A DNA stretch of 64,000 bases from assembly GCA_036267135.1 (NCBI GenBank), contig DATAWQ010000026.1, forward strand, positions 1-64,000, given 5' to 3'. Positions 57,482 through 64,000 of the stretch are shown here, in pieces. Every line of letters starts with the position of its first letter. Positions within the stretch are counted from its first letter, which is position 1. The notes under the pieces are model-generated. The model saw only the letters and a program-made list of their open reading frames with translations, had not been told where the DNA came from and searched no databases. This DNA is from PALSA-505 sp036267135. GTDB lineage: Bacteria; Actinomycetota; Actinomycetes; Streptosporangiales; Streptosporangiaceae. The translations under genes and the position numbers were made by a program.

Positions 57482-58891
57482 GTGAGTCAATCACAACCAC
57501 GTATCGCGATCATCGGCGGCGGTCCGGGCGGCTATGAGGCGGCCCTGGTCGCCGCGCAGCTAGGCGCCCAGGTCACCGTGGTGGACACCGACGGTCTCGG
57601 CGGCGCCTGCGTGCTCACCGACTGCGTGCCGTCCAAGACGCTGATCGAGACGTCCGGCGCGATGGCCGCGCTGACCGGCTCGGCCGGCCTCGGCATCAGG
57701 ATCGGCGCGGGCGCCGGCGGCCAGGGCATCACCGGGGCCGTGGACGCCCCGCGGCTGTACCGGCGGGTGAAGGAGCTGGCCCGGGCCCAGTCCGCCGACG
57801 TGGCGGTCCGGCTGGCCGCGGAGGGGGTCGAGGTGGTCCCCGGTCCCGGCCGGCTGACCGGCCCGCGCACCGTGGTCGCGGCCGGCGGCCGGGTGATCGA
57901 CGCCGACGCCGTGCTCATCGCCACCGGCGCCCGCCCGCGGGTGCTGCCGGACGCCGAGCCCGACGGCGAGCGCATCTTGACCTGGCGGCAGCTCTATGAC
58001 CTCGGCGAGTTGCCCGCGGAACTCATCGTGGTGGGCTCGGGGGTGACCGGCGCGGAGTTCGCCAGCGCTTATCAGGCGCTCGGCTCCCGGGTGACGCTGG
58101 TGTCCTCGCGCAGCCGGGTGCTGCCGCACGAGGACGCCGACGCCGCCGTGGTGATCGAGGGCGTGTTCCGGCGCAACGGGATGAACGTGCTCGGCCGGTC
58201 CAGGGCTGCCTCAGTGAAGCGGGACGAAGACGGCGTGGTGGTCACGCTGACCGACGGCACCGAGGTGCGCGGCTCGCACTGCCTGCTCACCGTGGGCATG
58301 GTTCCCGCCACCCAGGGCCTGGGCCTGGCCGAGGCCGGCGTCGGGCTGGCCGACGGCACCGGGTTCGTCCAGGTGGACCGGGTGTCGCGGACCAGCGTCG
58401 CCGGCGTCTACGCGGCCGGGGACTGCACCGGCGTGATGATGCTGGCCTCGGTCGCGGCCATGCAGGGCCGGATCGCGATGTGGCACGCGCTGGGCGAGGC
58501 CGTGCAGCCGCTGCGGCGCAGCCACGTGGCCGCGACCATCTTCACCGCGCCGGAGATCGCCACGGTCGGCGTGCCGCACAGCGCGATCCTGTCCGGCGAC
58601 GTGGCCGCCCGGGTGGTCAAGCTGCCGCTGGCCACCAACGCCCGGGCCAAGATGGCCGGCCTGCAGGACGGCTTCGTCAAACTGTTCGCCCGGCCGGTGA
58701 CCGGGATCGTGCTGGGCGGGGTGGTGGTGGCGGCCCGGGCCAGCGAGCTGATCCTGCCGGTCTCGCTGGCCGTGGAGCAGCAGCTCACCGTGGACCAGAT
58801 GGCGCACACCTTCGCCGTGTACCCGTCGCTGTCCGGCAGCCTGACCGAGGCCGCCCGCCAGCTCATGCAGCCCCCTGCCGATGGCGGCTAG
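57482..58891 (+). CDS. lpdA: NAD(P)H-quinone dehydrogenase, LpdA-type flavoprotein
   Basis: 469 residues with a GTG start. It follows the mycobacterial LpdA family: RIAIIGGGPGGYEAALVAAQ, the disulfide region GGACVLTDCVPSKTLIETSG, TWRQLYDLGELPAELIVVGS and AGDCTGVMMLASVAAMQGRI, then FAVYPSLSGSLTEAARQLM. Unlike M. tuberculosis LpdA, which I recall with Ala at the first position, both Cys of the C-x4-C pair are present. The His-Glu dyad of true lipoamide dehydrogenases (HxxxxxE in HAHPTLSE) is replaced by Tyr and Gly, so dihydrolipoamide activity is unlikely. The role is probably NAD(P)H-dependent quinone reduction. Confidence 0.92.
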   Translation: MSQSQPRIAIIGGGPGGYEAALVAAQLGAQVTVVDTDGLGGACVLTDCVPSKTLIETSGAMAALTGSAGLGIRIGAGAGGQGITGAVDAPRLYRRVKELARAQSADVAVRLAAEGVEVVPGPGRLTGPRTVVAAGGRVIDADAVLIATGARPRVLPDAEPDGERILTWRQLYDLGELPAELIVVGSGVTGAEFASAYQALGSRVTLVSSRSRVLPHEDADAAVVIEGVFRRNGMNVLGRSRAASVKRDEDGVVVTLTDGTEVRGSHCLLTVGMVPATQGLGLAEAGVGLADGTGFVQVDRVSRTSVAGVYAAGDCTGVMMLASVAAMQGRIAMWHALGEAVQPLRRSHVAATIFTAPEIATVGVPHSAILSGDVAARVVKLPLATNARAKMAGLQDGFVKLFARPVTGIVLGGVVVAARASELILPVSLAVEQQLTVDQMAHTFAVYPSLSGSLTEAARQLMQPPADGG

Positions 58892-58907
58892 GCGGCTAGC
58901 GGCGCGG

Positions 58908-59249
58908 CTAGTGCGTCGGGCGGCCCAGGTCGGGGTCGTCGGGGACCGGCAGCTTGTGCTGGCGCAGCCGGGCCGCCCTGATGTCGTCGGAGTAGATCGC
59001 CACCGTGAACAGGCTCCCGGCCAGGGCCAGCGCCGGCACCATGATGTGCAGCCAGTCCGGGCCGGGCAGCAGTGAGAGCAGCACGCAGATCGGGACCATC
59101 ACGGTGAGGTGGCGCAGGATGACCCGCAGCCGCCAGCCCGCGTCGGTCAGCTCGTGCCGCACCCAGTCGCGGTTCGCGGGCGGCAGCCGGAACCCGACGG
59201 CGAACAGGCTCTTGCCCACGATGTTCGGGTCACCCGGCAGCCGGCTCAC
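58908..59249 (-). CDS. DUF5313 family membrane protein
   Basis: 113 residues from GTG 59249. The sequence SRLPGDPNIVGKSLFAVGFR, RLPPANRDWVRHELTDAGWR and two helices (VMVPICVLLSLLPGPDWLHI, MVPALALAGSLFTVAIYSDD) fit DUF5313. The tail is basic then acidic. The start codon and the bases just 5' form one copy of a 19-bp direct repeat, with a degenerate second copy at 61297. Function unknown. Confidence 0.82.
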   Translation of the reverse strand: MSRLPGDPNIVGKSLFAVGFRLPPANRDWVRHELTDAGWRLRVILRHLTVMVPICVLLSLLPGPDWLHIMVPALALAGSLFTVAIYSDDIRAARLRQHKLPVPDDPDLGRPTH

Positions 59250-59266
59250 CGCAGTAGTCTCACAGA
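59248..59266. repeat. Direct repeat, left copy (att-like)
   Basis: ACCGCAGTAGTCTCACAGA, identical to 61297-61315. The similarity extends, with gaps, into the first codons of the DUF5313 gene (GGGTCACCCGGCAGCCGGCTC here, GGGATCACCCCAGCAGTCCG at the right copy). It bounds the lower-GC segment on the left. Confidence 0.9.
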
Positions 59267-59325
59267 TCCCCAGGACCGGCGCGCCCGGCCCCAAACGTCG
59301 CCCGTTGATCTCGGGACATTTCATT

Positions 59326-59341
59326 CTGAACGGTGGCCACC
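59326..59341. repeat. Interspersed repeat copy CTGAACGGTGGCCACC
   Basis: Preceded by CATT and followed six bases on by GATCGCTCG, as in the copy at 62682. The GTG inside it (59333) is the only apparent start for the following open frame. Confidence 0.8.
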
Positions 59342-59893
59342 GAGCCCGATCGCTCGCCCGCACCCCTTGAGACAATCAAGCCGTATATTCAAGAAATCCG
59401 GCATGGCAATTTCCCTGTCAGCATAGATACATTCTGGACTGAGTGCTGGATTGACTGGCGTCCCTCAGCTCAGGCCTCCTACCTGACGCATAAACAACTG
59501 CGGCTGCCGGTGCCAACCGAGTTGTTCTCACCCTGCAAGGCGCGTCTGCTCGGGCAGGAAATCACCACGCTCGACCCGCGCACCCTGCTGCACATGTACG
59601 GCGCGGTCGGCGTGTTCAGGAAGCAAGATGTTCCCAGGATCATTGGGCTTACGGAGGTGATCGAGTCAGGAGACGCGGCAAGCAGGCTAACCGAGAAGGA
59701 CTGCCGGGTGTTCGGCGTCTTTATGCAAGCCCGTAAGGATCGTTATCCTCTGTTCTTCGCGTCAAAACGGGCCTGGGTAGGTCTGCTTGACGCGTTGCCG
59801 CCCGTGGCTTCCCGTGCGCTCAAACACCATGTGCAGTTGCGAGCCAACGAGGTGTTCCGGAAGGTCAATCGTCAGCAGGAGGGCGAGCCCTAG
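59333..59893 (+). CDS. Hypothetical protein, possibly the C-terminal part of a nucleotidyltransferase
   Basis: 186 residues if the GTG at 59333 is used, which lies in the interspersed repeat. G/C content is clearly lower than in neighbours. The middle, VPTELFSPCKARLLGQEITT, LDPRTLLHMYGAVGVFRKQD and VPRIIGLTEV, recalls the second half of MNT-type nucleotidyltransferases (G-x-I-x-x-L-x-P-x-x-L-L, then R-x-x-D). The catalytic GS-x-D part is missing. Residues to ~20 look like read-through of the repeat. It may be a truncated gene; I do not claim a function. Confidence 0.5.
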   Translation: MATEPDRSPAPLETIKPYIQEIRHGNFPVSIDTFWTECWIDWRPSAQASYLTHKQLRLPVPTELFSPCKARLLGQEITTLDPRTLLHMYGAVGVFRKQDVPRIIGLTEVIESGDAASRLTEKDCRVFGVFMQARKDRYPLFFASKRAWVGLLDALPPVASRALKHHVQLRANEVFRKVNRQQEGEP

Positions 59894-60741
59894 CAAACCA
59901 GATCGCTAGTTTTAGCCTGCATCAAGGTCATGTCGGCGGACAGGCCGACGTGATCAGAGAGGTATTCTGTCCCGCTGGGAATTGCCACTTTGCCTAGAAG
60001 AAGCAACCGTGCGGCTTCAGCCTTGACCTGGGCCGAGGTCAATATGAAATCAATGCAGTGCGCTGGCCCAGCCGATCCGAGATATTCGGCGCGGAAGGTT
60101 GCGGGACACTTCCCGTCGAAAGCGTCGACGAGCTTTGTTTCGGCCAAGAAATGGTTGAATAGAGGACTGTCACGGTCGACATTGAAGTCCCCGCAAACCA
60201 CGACTGGAGTGGTCGCGCTTCGCACAAACTCGCTCAGGCTGGCAAGCTGGTCTCGATGCAAAGTGAAAAACCGGCCCGTCTCTGACCAGTCTCCGTCTCT
60301 GTTCGCAACAGGATGAGTATTTACAATGCATAGTCCACGATATGCCAAACGTGTTGCTAGGGAACCCTTCAGCCATGCTCTGGCGCGGGTCAGGCGGGAC
60401 ACGCCCGGCGTTCGTTGGGGAAGACCAAGACCCCGATAGCTGGAAGCAACGACCGGTGACCGCGAGAACGTCACGAGCCCTCCCGCTGGTCCTATCGGTG
60501 AGCGACGGTAACTTACCCCGCTAAACGAGCGCATCCGCCTAGCCAGCAAGGTCAGATGCCAATACGTGAACACCTCCTGAAAACTGACTACATCGATATC
60601 CGACGCTTCGAAGCTGTCCGCAATAGCTGCAAACCGTTCAGGCAGGTTCGAACCGACCATCGGCACTCCCCGCGTGTTCAGGGTAGCTACAGTCAGTCGG
60701 CCGTCATCGTGCTCACCGTGCGAGATGGTGCGCGCTGACAT
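59890..60741 (-). CDS. Endonuclease/exonuclease/phosphatase (EEP) family protein
   Basis: 283 residues from ATG 60741; GTG 60774 would overlap the upstream gene. All EEP motifs are present: LTVATLNTRGVP, DIDVVSFQEVFTYWHLTLLA (Glu), GLCIVNTHPVANRDGD (His), PVVVCGDFNVDRDSPLFNHF (Asp/Asn), CIDFILTSAQVKAEA (Asp) and EYLSDHVGLSADM (Asp-His). Members include DNases, sphingomyelinases and phosphatases; the substrate here is open. No signal peptide is visible. The gene overlaps the convergent frame by four bases and follows the DUF4913 gene by two. Composition is lower in G/C than the genome. Confidence 0.88.
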   Translation of the reverse strand: MSARTISHGEHDDGRLTVATLNTRGVPMVGSNLPERFAAIADSFEASDIDVVSFQEVFTYWHLTLLARRMRSFSGVSYRRSPIGPAGGLVTFSRSPVVASSYRGLGLPQRTPGVSRLTRARAWLKGSLATRLAYRGLCIVNTHPVANRDGDWSETGRFFTLHRDQLASLSEFVRSATTPVVVCGDFNVDRDSPLFNHFLAETKLVDAFDGKCPATFRAEYLGSAGPAHCIDFILTSAQVKAEAARLLLLGKVAIPSGTEYLSDHVGLSADMTLMQAKTSDLVC

Positions 60742-60743
60742 GG

Positions 60744-61220
60744 TCAACGATCCGGTTCTGCCAGGATTTGCCACCAGTCAGTTGCCGTCCACCACCTCGG
60801 CGGTGGGGCAGTAACGGGCAGTGCGGGAGGTCGGGTGTGACGGTCAGCGCTGCAGGCGCCCAAAGGCCCATCGGCGCTGAACAAGACAGAAAGATTAGGG
60901 TCGAGGTAATCACGAGTCCAAGTGGCGGTGCCGCTTACCGGGTCCAGCGCTGCCGCCTCCCATGTCCGCCAGAGGGCTTCGAGGCGAAGAACCGCCTCGG
61001 GATGGTCCCACCACTGTGCACACCAGTGGCTGCCCGGACGGCGGAAGATTCGCACGAAAAATCCGCCGACCCAGGACTCCACGTCCGGGAACTGTGGCGA
61101 GAATTCTCCGGTGTCTGCATGTTCCTGGTTGGCCAGTCTGCCCATAGCCTGCTCTATAGCGGCGAAATCATCCGCATCGAGGTCTGGCTTCTCGTGATGG
61201 CCGCGGTCAGGGTCCGGCAT
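60744..61220 (-). CDS. DUF4913 domain protein
   Basis: 158 residues. The central part matches DUF4913: PDVESWVGGFFVRIFRRPGS, HWCAQWWDHPEAVLRLEALW, RTWEAAALDPVSGTATWTRD YL-type end. DUF4913 proteins are typical cargo of actinobacterial integrative and conjugative elements and plasmids, where they occur near TraB/FtsK and spread genes. No such genes remain here. The C-terminus (PPPRWWTATDWWQILAEPDR) is Trp-rich. It appears to be in one operon with the EEP gene. Confidence 0.82.
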   Translation of the reverse strand: MPDPDRGHHEKPDLDADDFAAIEQAMGRLANQEHADTGEFSPQFPDVESWVGGFFVRIFRRPGSHWCAQWWDHPEAVLRLEALWRTWEAAALDPVSGTATWTRDYLDPNLSVLFSADGPLGACSADRHTRPPALPVTAPPPRWWTATDWWQILAEPDR

Positions 61221-61296
61221 ATCAACTTCCTCTGGCAGGTATTCGCGTGCCCTACGGGCAGCTTCGCATCGCTGGGATCACCCCAGCAGTCCGCTT

Positions 61297-61315
61297 ACCG
61301 CAGTAGTCTCACAGA
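61297..61315. repeat. Direct repeat, right copy (att-like)
   Basis: ACCGCAGTAGTCTCACAGA, identical to 59248-59266, 2049 bases away. The flank on the left resembles a decayed 5' end of the DUF5313 gene (GTAAGCGGACTGC on the minus strand against GTGAGCCGGCTGC). It marks the right end of the island. Confidence 0.9.
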
Positions 61316-61417
61316 ACCGGCGCGGTGGTCTGGCCGGACCCGTGCTAGAGGCGAACCGGGTTAGCGGCCGAACGGCCCGCCGAACTGCTGCCCCCTTGCA
61401 TCACCGTTATTTCCAGA

Positions 61418-62197
61418 TTACGCCCGGGGTGGCAGCGGGATGAACCCGCTGGTGCGGTGTGCGTACTCGGCGTAGTCCGGGCGGCTGTCCCGCATCCGCT
61501 TCTCGGTCATCCGCTTCCCCGAGCCCCACACCAGCACGTAGGTCATGACCAGCGGTGACACCACCGTGGCCAGGCCCAGCCAGGACCCGCAGCCGATCGC
61601 GAAGATGCCCCACCACACGCACGCGTCACCGAAGTAGTTCGGGTGCCTGGTATACCGCCACAGCCCCCGGTCCATGAGCTGCCCCCGGTTCGCCGGGTCG
61701 GCCTTGAACCGTTCGAGTTGCCAGTCGCCCACCGCCTCGAACATCAGCCCCACCAGCCACACCAGCCCGCCCAGCACTAGCAGCGGCGTACCCGCCCATC
61801 CGCCCGACATGCCCACCTGAATGGGCAGCGAGACCAGCCAGATCAGTGCCCCCTGCCCCAGGTAGACCGTGCCCAGCACGTACAAGGGGCCGCGGCCGCG
61901 CAGCATCTTCTCATACCGTGGGTCCTCGCCCGCGCCCCGCCCGCGCCAGAAGATGTGCCCCGCCAGCCGCGCCCCCCACACCACGGTCACCGCCACCAGC
62001 AGCCATCGCCGCGCCGCCACGCCGTGCCCGGCCGACACCAGCAGCGCCACCACGGCCACCACCGCGAACCCGGCCCCCCAGGCCACGTCGGCCACCTTGT
62101 GCTGCCGCAGCACCATCCCGGCCGCGAACGCCACCAGCGCGACGGCGAGCACCGCCGCCGCGCTGACCCCGGCCGTGACTCCCGCTACGGAACCCAA
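61418..62197 (-). CDS. DUF1295 family membrane protein (steroid 5-alpha-reductase-like)
   Basis: 259 residues with a probable TTG start at 62197, three bases after the stop codon (62202-62204, minus strand) of the upstream methyltransferase gene. Six or seven membrane helices are visible, and the family signature near the C-terminus is RGLWRYTRHPNYFGDACVWW plus SGKRMTEKRMRDSRPDYAEY. DUF1295 proteins often accompany CFA-synthase-type methyltransferases and are presumed to act on lipids as reductases. It is the last gene of this operon. Confidence 0.9.
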   Translation of the reverse strand: MGSVAGVTAGVSAAAVLAVALVAFAAGMVLRQHKVADVAWGAGFAVVAVVALLVSAGHGVAARRWLLVAVTVVWGARLAGHIFWRGRGAGEDPRYEKMLRGRGPLYVLGTVYLGQGALIWLVSLPIQVGMSGGWAGTPLLVLGGLVWLVGLMFEAVGDWQLERFKADPANRGQLMDRGLWRYTRHPNYFGDACVWWGIFAIGCGSWLGLATVVSPLVMTYVLVWGSGKRMTEKRMRDSRPDYAEYAHRTSGFIPLPPRA

Positions 62198-62201
62198 CCG
62201 C

Positions 62202-63512
62202 TTACCCTTCCCGCCGCACGGCCACGATCTGGTGCACGCCCATCCGCCCCTCCTCGAAGGCCAGCGCGCCGCCGTGCAGGTAGAGCCGCCACACCCGCAC
62301 CTGCTCGGCGCCGATCAGCCGGGTGATCTCATCCTCGTGCCGCTCGAAGTTGTCCAGCCAGGCCCGGATCGTCCGCCCGTAGTCCCGCCGCATCCCCTCC
62401 ACGTGCGCGACCTCCAGCCCGGCCCGCTCCAGCAGGGCCACGGTCTCGCCCACCGGCCGCATGTGCATGTCCGGCGCGATGTAGGACTCGATGAACGGCC
62501 CGCCGCCCGGCGCCCGCCCGTCCCGCGACATCTGCTGGATCAGCAGCCGCCCGTCGGCCGCCAGCAGCCGCCGCAGCCGCGCGCAGAACGCCGGGTACTG
62601 CCTGGCCCCCACATGCTCTCCCATTTCTATGGTGGCGATCGCGTCGTAGTGCCGCCCGTCTACATCCCGATAATCGGTTTCCTGAACGGTGGCCACCTCG
62701 GCCAGATCGCTCGACCTGACCCGTTCCCGCACGAACGCCGCCTGCTCGGCGGACAGCGTCACCGCATCCACCCGCGCCCCGTACTGACTGGCCGCGTGCA
62801 GCGTGAGCGAGCCCCAGCCGCAGCCCAGGTCGAGCAGGGTCTTGCCGGTCTGGCCAGGCTTTCCGGCCTGGCCGTCAGCCAGGCCGAGTTTGCGGCAGAT
62901 CGAGTCCAGCTTGGCCCACTGTGCCTCGGCCAGCGTGTACCCCGCGGCGCCGGACTCCCAGCGCGCGCACGAATAGGCCATGGCCGGGTCGAGCAGCAGC
63001 CGGTAGAAGTCCGCGGTCAGGTCGTAGTGGTGTGCGATCACCGACCGGTCCCGGCCCCGGCTGTGCGTCCAGCCCCGCACCCTGGCCTGGGTAGCCGGCG
63101 CGGGCAGCGGCGGCCCGAGCAGCCCGAGCCTGGCCGCGGTGGCGGCCGCCGAGCCCAGGCCCTGCAGGCCCAGCCCGCGGGCCCGCGGCCCGGGCGGCCC
63201 CGACAGGTGCCGGTCCCTGGCGGTGGTCCAGGCCAGCCGGAGCAGGTCGCTGACGTCGCCCTCGATGTCCAGTTCGCCGGTCACATAAGCCTGCGCGACC
63301 CCCAGCTCACCCGGATGCCAGAGCACCCGGCGCAGCGCCCGCGGCGTCCGCAGCACCACCACCGGCGCCCCGTCCGGGCCGGCCTCGCTGCCGTCCCAGG
63401 CCCGCAGCCGCACCGGCAGCGGCCCGCGGGCGAACCGTTCGAGCACCGGCACCAGCCGGTCGCACACGCCACCGTGGCCGGGCCGACTGACCCGCCCGAT
63501 CGTCTCCGTCAT
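62202..63512 (-). CDS. Cyclopropane-fatty-acyl-phospholipid synthase family methyltransferase
   Basis: 436 residues from ATG 63512, which overlaps the upstream stop (ATGA). It is a CFA-synthase/mycolic-acid-methyltransferase-type enzyme that adds a SAM-derived methyl(ene) to lipid double bonds. Visible: SVIAHHYDLTADFYRLLLDP, AMAYSCARWESGAAGYTLAE and the SAM loop KTLLDLGCGWGSLTLHAASQ, then IATIEMGEHVGARQYPAFCA and GPFIESYIAPDMHMRPVGET. The stretch SSDLAEVATVQETDYR is encoded by a copy of the interspersed DNA repeat in frame. Product type (cyclopropane or methyl-branched) cannot be told. Confidence 0.93.
   Translation of the reverse strand: MTETIGRVSRPGHGGVCDRLVPVLERFARGPLPVRLRAWDGSEAGPDGAPVVVLRTPRALRRVLWHPGELGVAQAYVTGELDIEGDVSDLLRLAWTTARDRHLSGPPGPRARGLGLQGLGSAAATAARLGLLGPPLPAPATQARVRGWTHSRGRDRSVIAHHYDLTADFYRLLLDPAMAYSCARWESGAAGYTLAEAQWAKLDSICRKLGLADGQAGKPGQTGKTLLDLGCGWGSLTLHAASQYGARVDAVTLSAEQAAFVRERVRSSDLAEVATVQETDYRDVDGRHYDAIATIEMGEHVGARQYPAFCARLRRLLAADGRLLIQQMSRDGRAPGGGPFIESYIAPDMHMRPVGETVALLERAGLEVAHVEGMRRDYGRTIRAWLDNFERHEDEITRLIGAEQVRVWRLYLHGGALAFEEGRMGVHQIVAVRREG
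62682..62697. repeat. Interspersed repeat copy inside the CFA-family gene
   Basis: CTGAACGGTGGCCACC followed seven bases later by GATCGCTCG (62705-62713). On the coding (minus) strand it reads GGTGGCCACCGTTCAG and encodes VATVQ in frame; the adjoining GAAACCGATTATCGG is unusually A/T-rich for this gene. Confidence 0.8.
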
Positions 63513-64000
63513 CGCGCACGCTCCAGCAGGAACTGGCACACGTCCAGGTAGGACGCCGCGAACCCGGCCTCGCTGTAGCTCAGGTACAGCTCCCACATCC
63601 GGGCGAACACTTCGTCGAAGCCCAGGCCGGGCAGGTCGGCCCGCCGGGCGGTGAACCGCTGCCGCCACAGCCGCAGCGTCTGCTCGTAGTGTGGGCCGAA
63701 GTCAAGTCGTCCGGCCACCCGCAGCCGGGTGTGCCGGGCCAGCGCCGCCTCGATCCCGGTGACCGACGGGATCAGCCCACCGGGAAAGATGTACTTGAGT
63801 ATCCAGGTGTAGGTGTCACGGGTGGCCAGCATCCGGTCGTGCGCCATCGTGATGGCCTGCAGACCGATCCGGCCGCCCGGCGCCAGCAGCCGGTCCAGCG
63901 TCTCGAAGTAGGCCGGCCAGTACCGCTCGCCCACCGCCTCGATCATCTCCACCGACAAGATCGCGTCGTACTGCCCGTGCACGTCCCGGTAGTCCCGCAG
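63509..64000 (-). CDS. Second CFA-synthase family methyltransferase, C-terminal part (5' end outside window)
   Basis: The frame is open from the window edge to the TGA at 63509-63511. About 163 residues are visible: DYRDVHGQYDAILSVEMIEA, VGERYWPAYFETLDRLLAPG, KYIFPGGLIPSVTGIEAAL and LGFDEVFARMWELYLSYSEA, then GFAASYLDVCQFLLERAR. This is the C-terminal half of a CFA-synthase-type methyltransferase. The SAM-binding loop lies beyond the edge. Its stop overlaps the next gene by four bases (ATGA), so the two methyltransferases are translated together. Confidence 0.92.
   Translation of the reverse strand: MRDYRDVHGQYDAILSVEMIEAVGERYWPAYFETLDRLLAPGGRIGLQAITMAHDRMLATRDTYTWILKYIFPGGLIPSVTGIEAALARHTRLRVAGRLDFGPHYEQTLRLWRQRFTARRADLPGLGFDEVFARMWELYLSYSEAGFAASYLDVCQFLLERAR

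Noticed and set aside
60640..60665. GGTTCGAACC, like a tRNA T-loop, as a sign of a tRNA att site
   Set aside because: The bases are within the EEP coding region and no acceptor or anticodon stem can be placed around them.
59248..61315. A complete integrative conjugative element
   Set aside because: Only DUF4913 recalls such elements; no integrase, replication or transfer gene lies between the repeats, so at most a remnant or satellite.

Overview
The window comes from the chromosome of a high-GC actinobacterium. The protein set points to the Streptomyces/Streptosporangiales side of the phylum: the S10-spc-alpha ribosomal cluster runs into truA, rplM-rpsI and glmM, followed by nnr-alr-tsaE-tsaB-rimI-tsaD, groES-groEL1 with a His-rich tail, a SigD/ShbA-type sigma factor with an RsdA-like anti-sigma factor, guaB-guaB3 and glpD. 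DUF1707, DUF397 and DUF5313 proteins, GTG/TTG starts and strong G/C at third codon positions agree with this. The species cannot be named from the sequence.

Layout. 1-12.4 kb: the 3' end of tuf, then the S10 and spc operons through secY and adk, closed by a 16-bp-stem terminator. 12.4-15.6 kb: an orphan solute-binding lipoprotein on the opposite strand, then map. 15.6-21.2 kb: a DUF1707 membrane protein, then infA, rpmJ, rpsM, rpsK, rpsD, rpoA, rplQ and truA. 21.2-25 kb: two related membrane-anchored proteins of unknown function on the minus strand. 25.4-27.9 kb: rplM, rpsI and glmM. 28.3-37.4 kb: a VOC protein, then nnr, alr, an alpha/beta hydrolase, tsaE, an anchored secreted protein, tsaB, rimI, tsaD and a DUF397 protein. 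37.6-39.8 kb: a small accessory locus with a very short cytochrome P450, a 104-bp tandem duplication of its 3' end and a PEP-mutase/isocitrate-lyase-family enzyme. 40.4-42.7 kb: CIRCE-controlled groES-groEL1. 42.9-47.4 kb: sigma factor, anti-sigma factor, guaB and guaB3. 47.5-58.9 kb: glpD, trpS, a D-Ala-D-Ala carboxypeptidase, a methylmalonyl-CoA mutase-type alpha subunit, a YbdK-type glutamate-cysteine ligase, an M20 amidohydrolase, a PH-domain protein, a gamma-glutamylcyclotransferase-like protein and an LpdA-type flavoprotein. 58.9-61.4 kb: a DUF5313 gene and a lower-GC island (nuclease-like EEP protein, DUF4913 protein, possible truncated nucleotidyltransferase) flanked by 19-bp direct repeats. 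61.4-64 kb: a lipid-modification operon (two CFA-synthase-family methyltransferases and a DUF1295 protein), cut by the window end.

How the genes work together. Most of the window is housekeeping: ribosome assembly, secretion, RNA polymerase alpha, start-Met removal, cell-wall precursor supply (glmM, alr, D,D-carboxypeptidase), t6A tRNA modification (tsaB/D/E), chaperonin and purine synthesis. The accessory material lies at the junctions between these conserved blocks.

The least ordinary signals are non-coding. (i) A family of short interspersed elements with core TGAACGGTGGCCACC occurs at five loci, once as an inverted pair after tuf and once inside a CFA-synthase reading frame. (ii) A second pair of ~70-bp elements has inverted ends around CTTATCCCG/CGGGATAAG. 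(iii) Short tandem duplications (periods 14, 14, 16, 21, ~25 and 104 bp) sit on stop/start junctions. (iv) A direct-repeat-bounded island lies at the 5' end of the DUF5313 gene. No tRNA, rRNA, CRISPR array or complete insertion sequence was seen.
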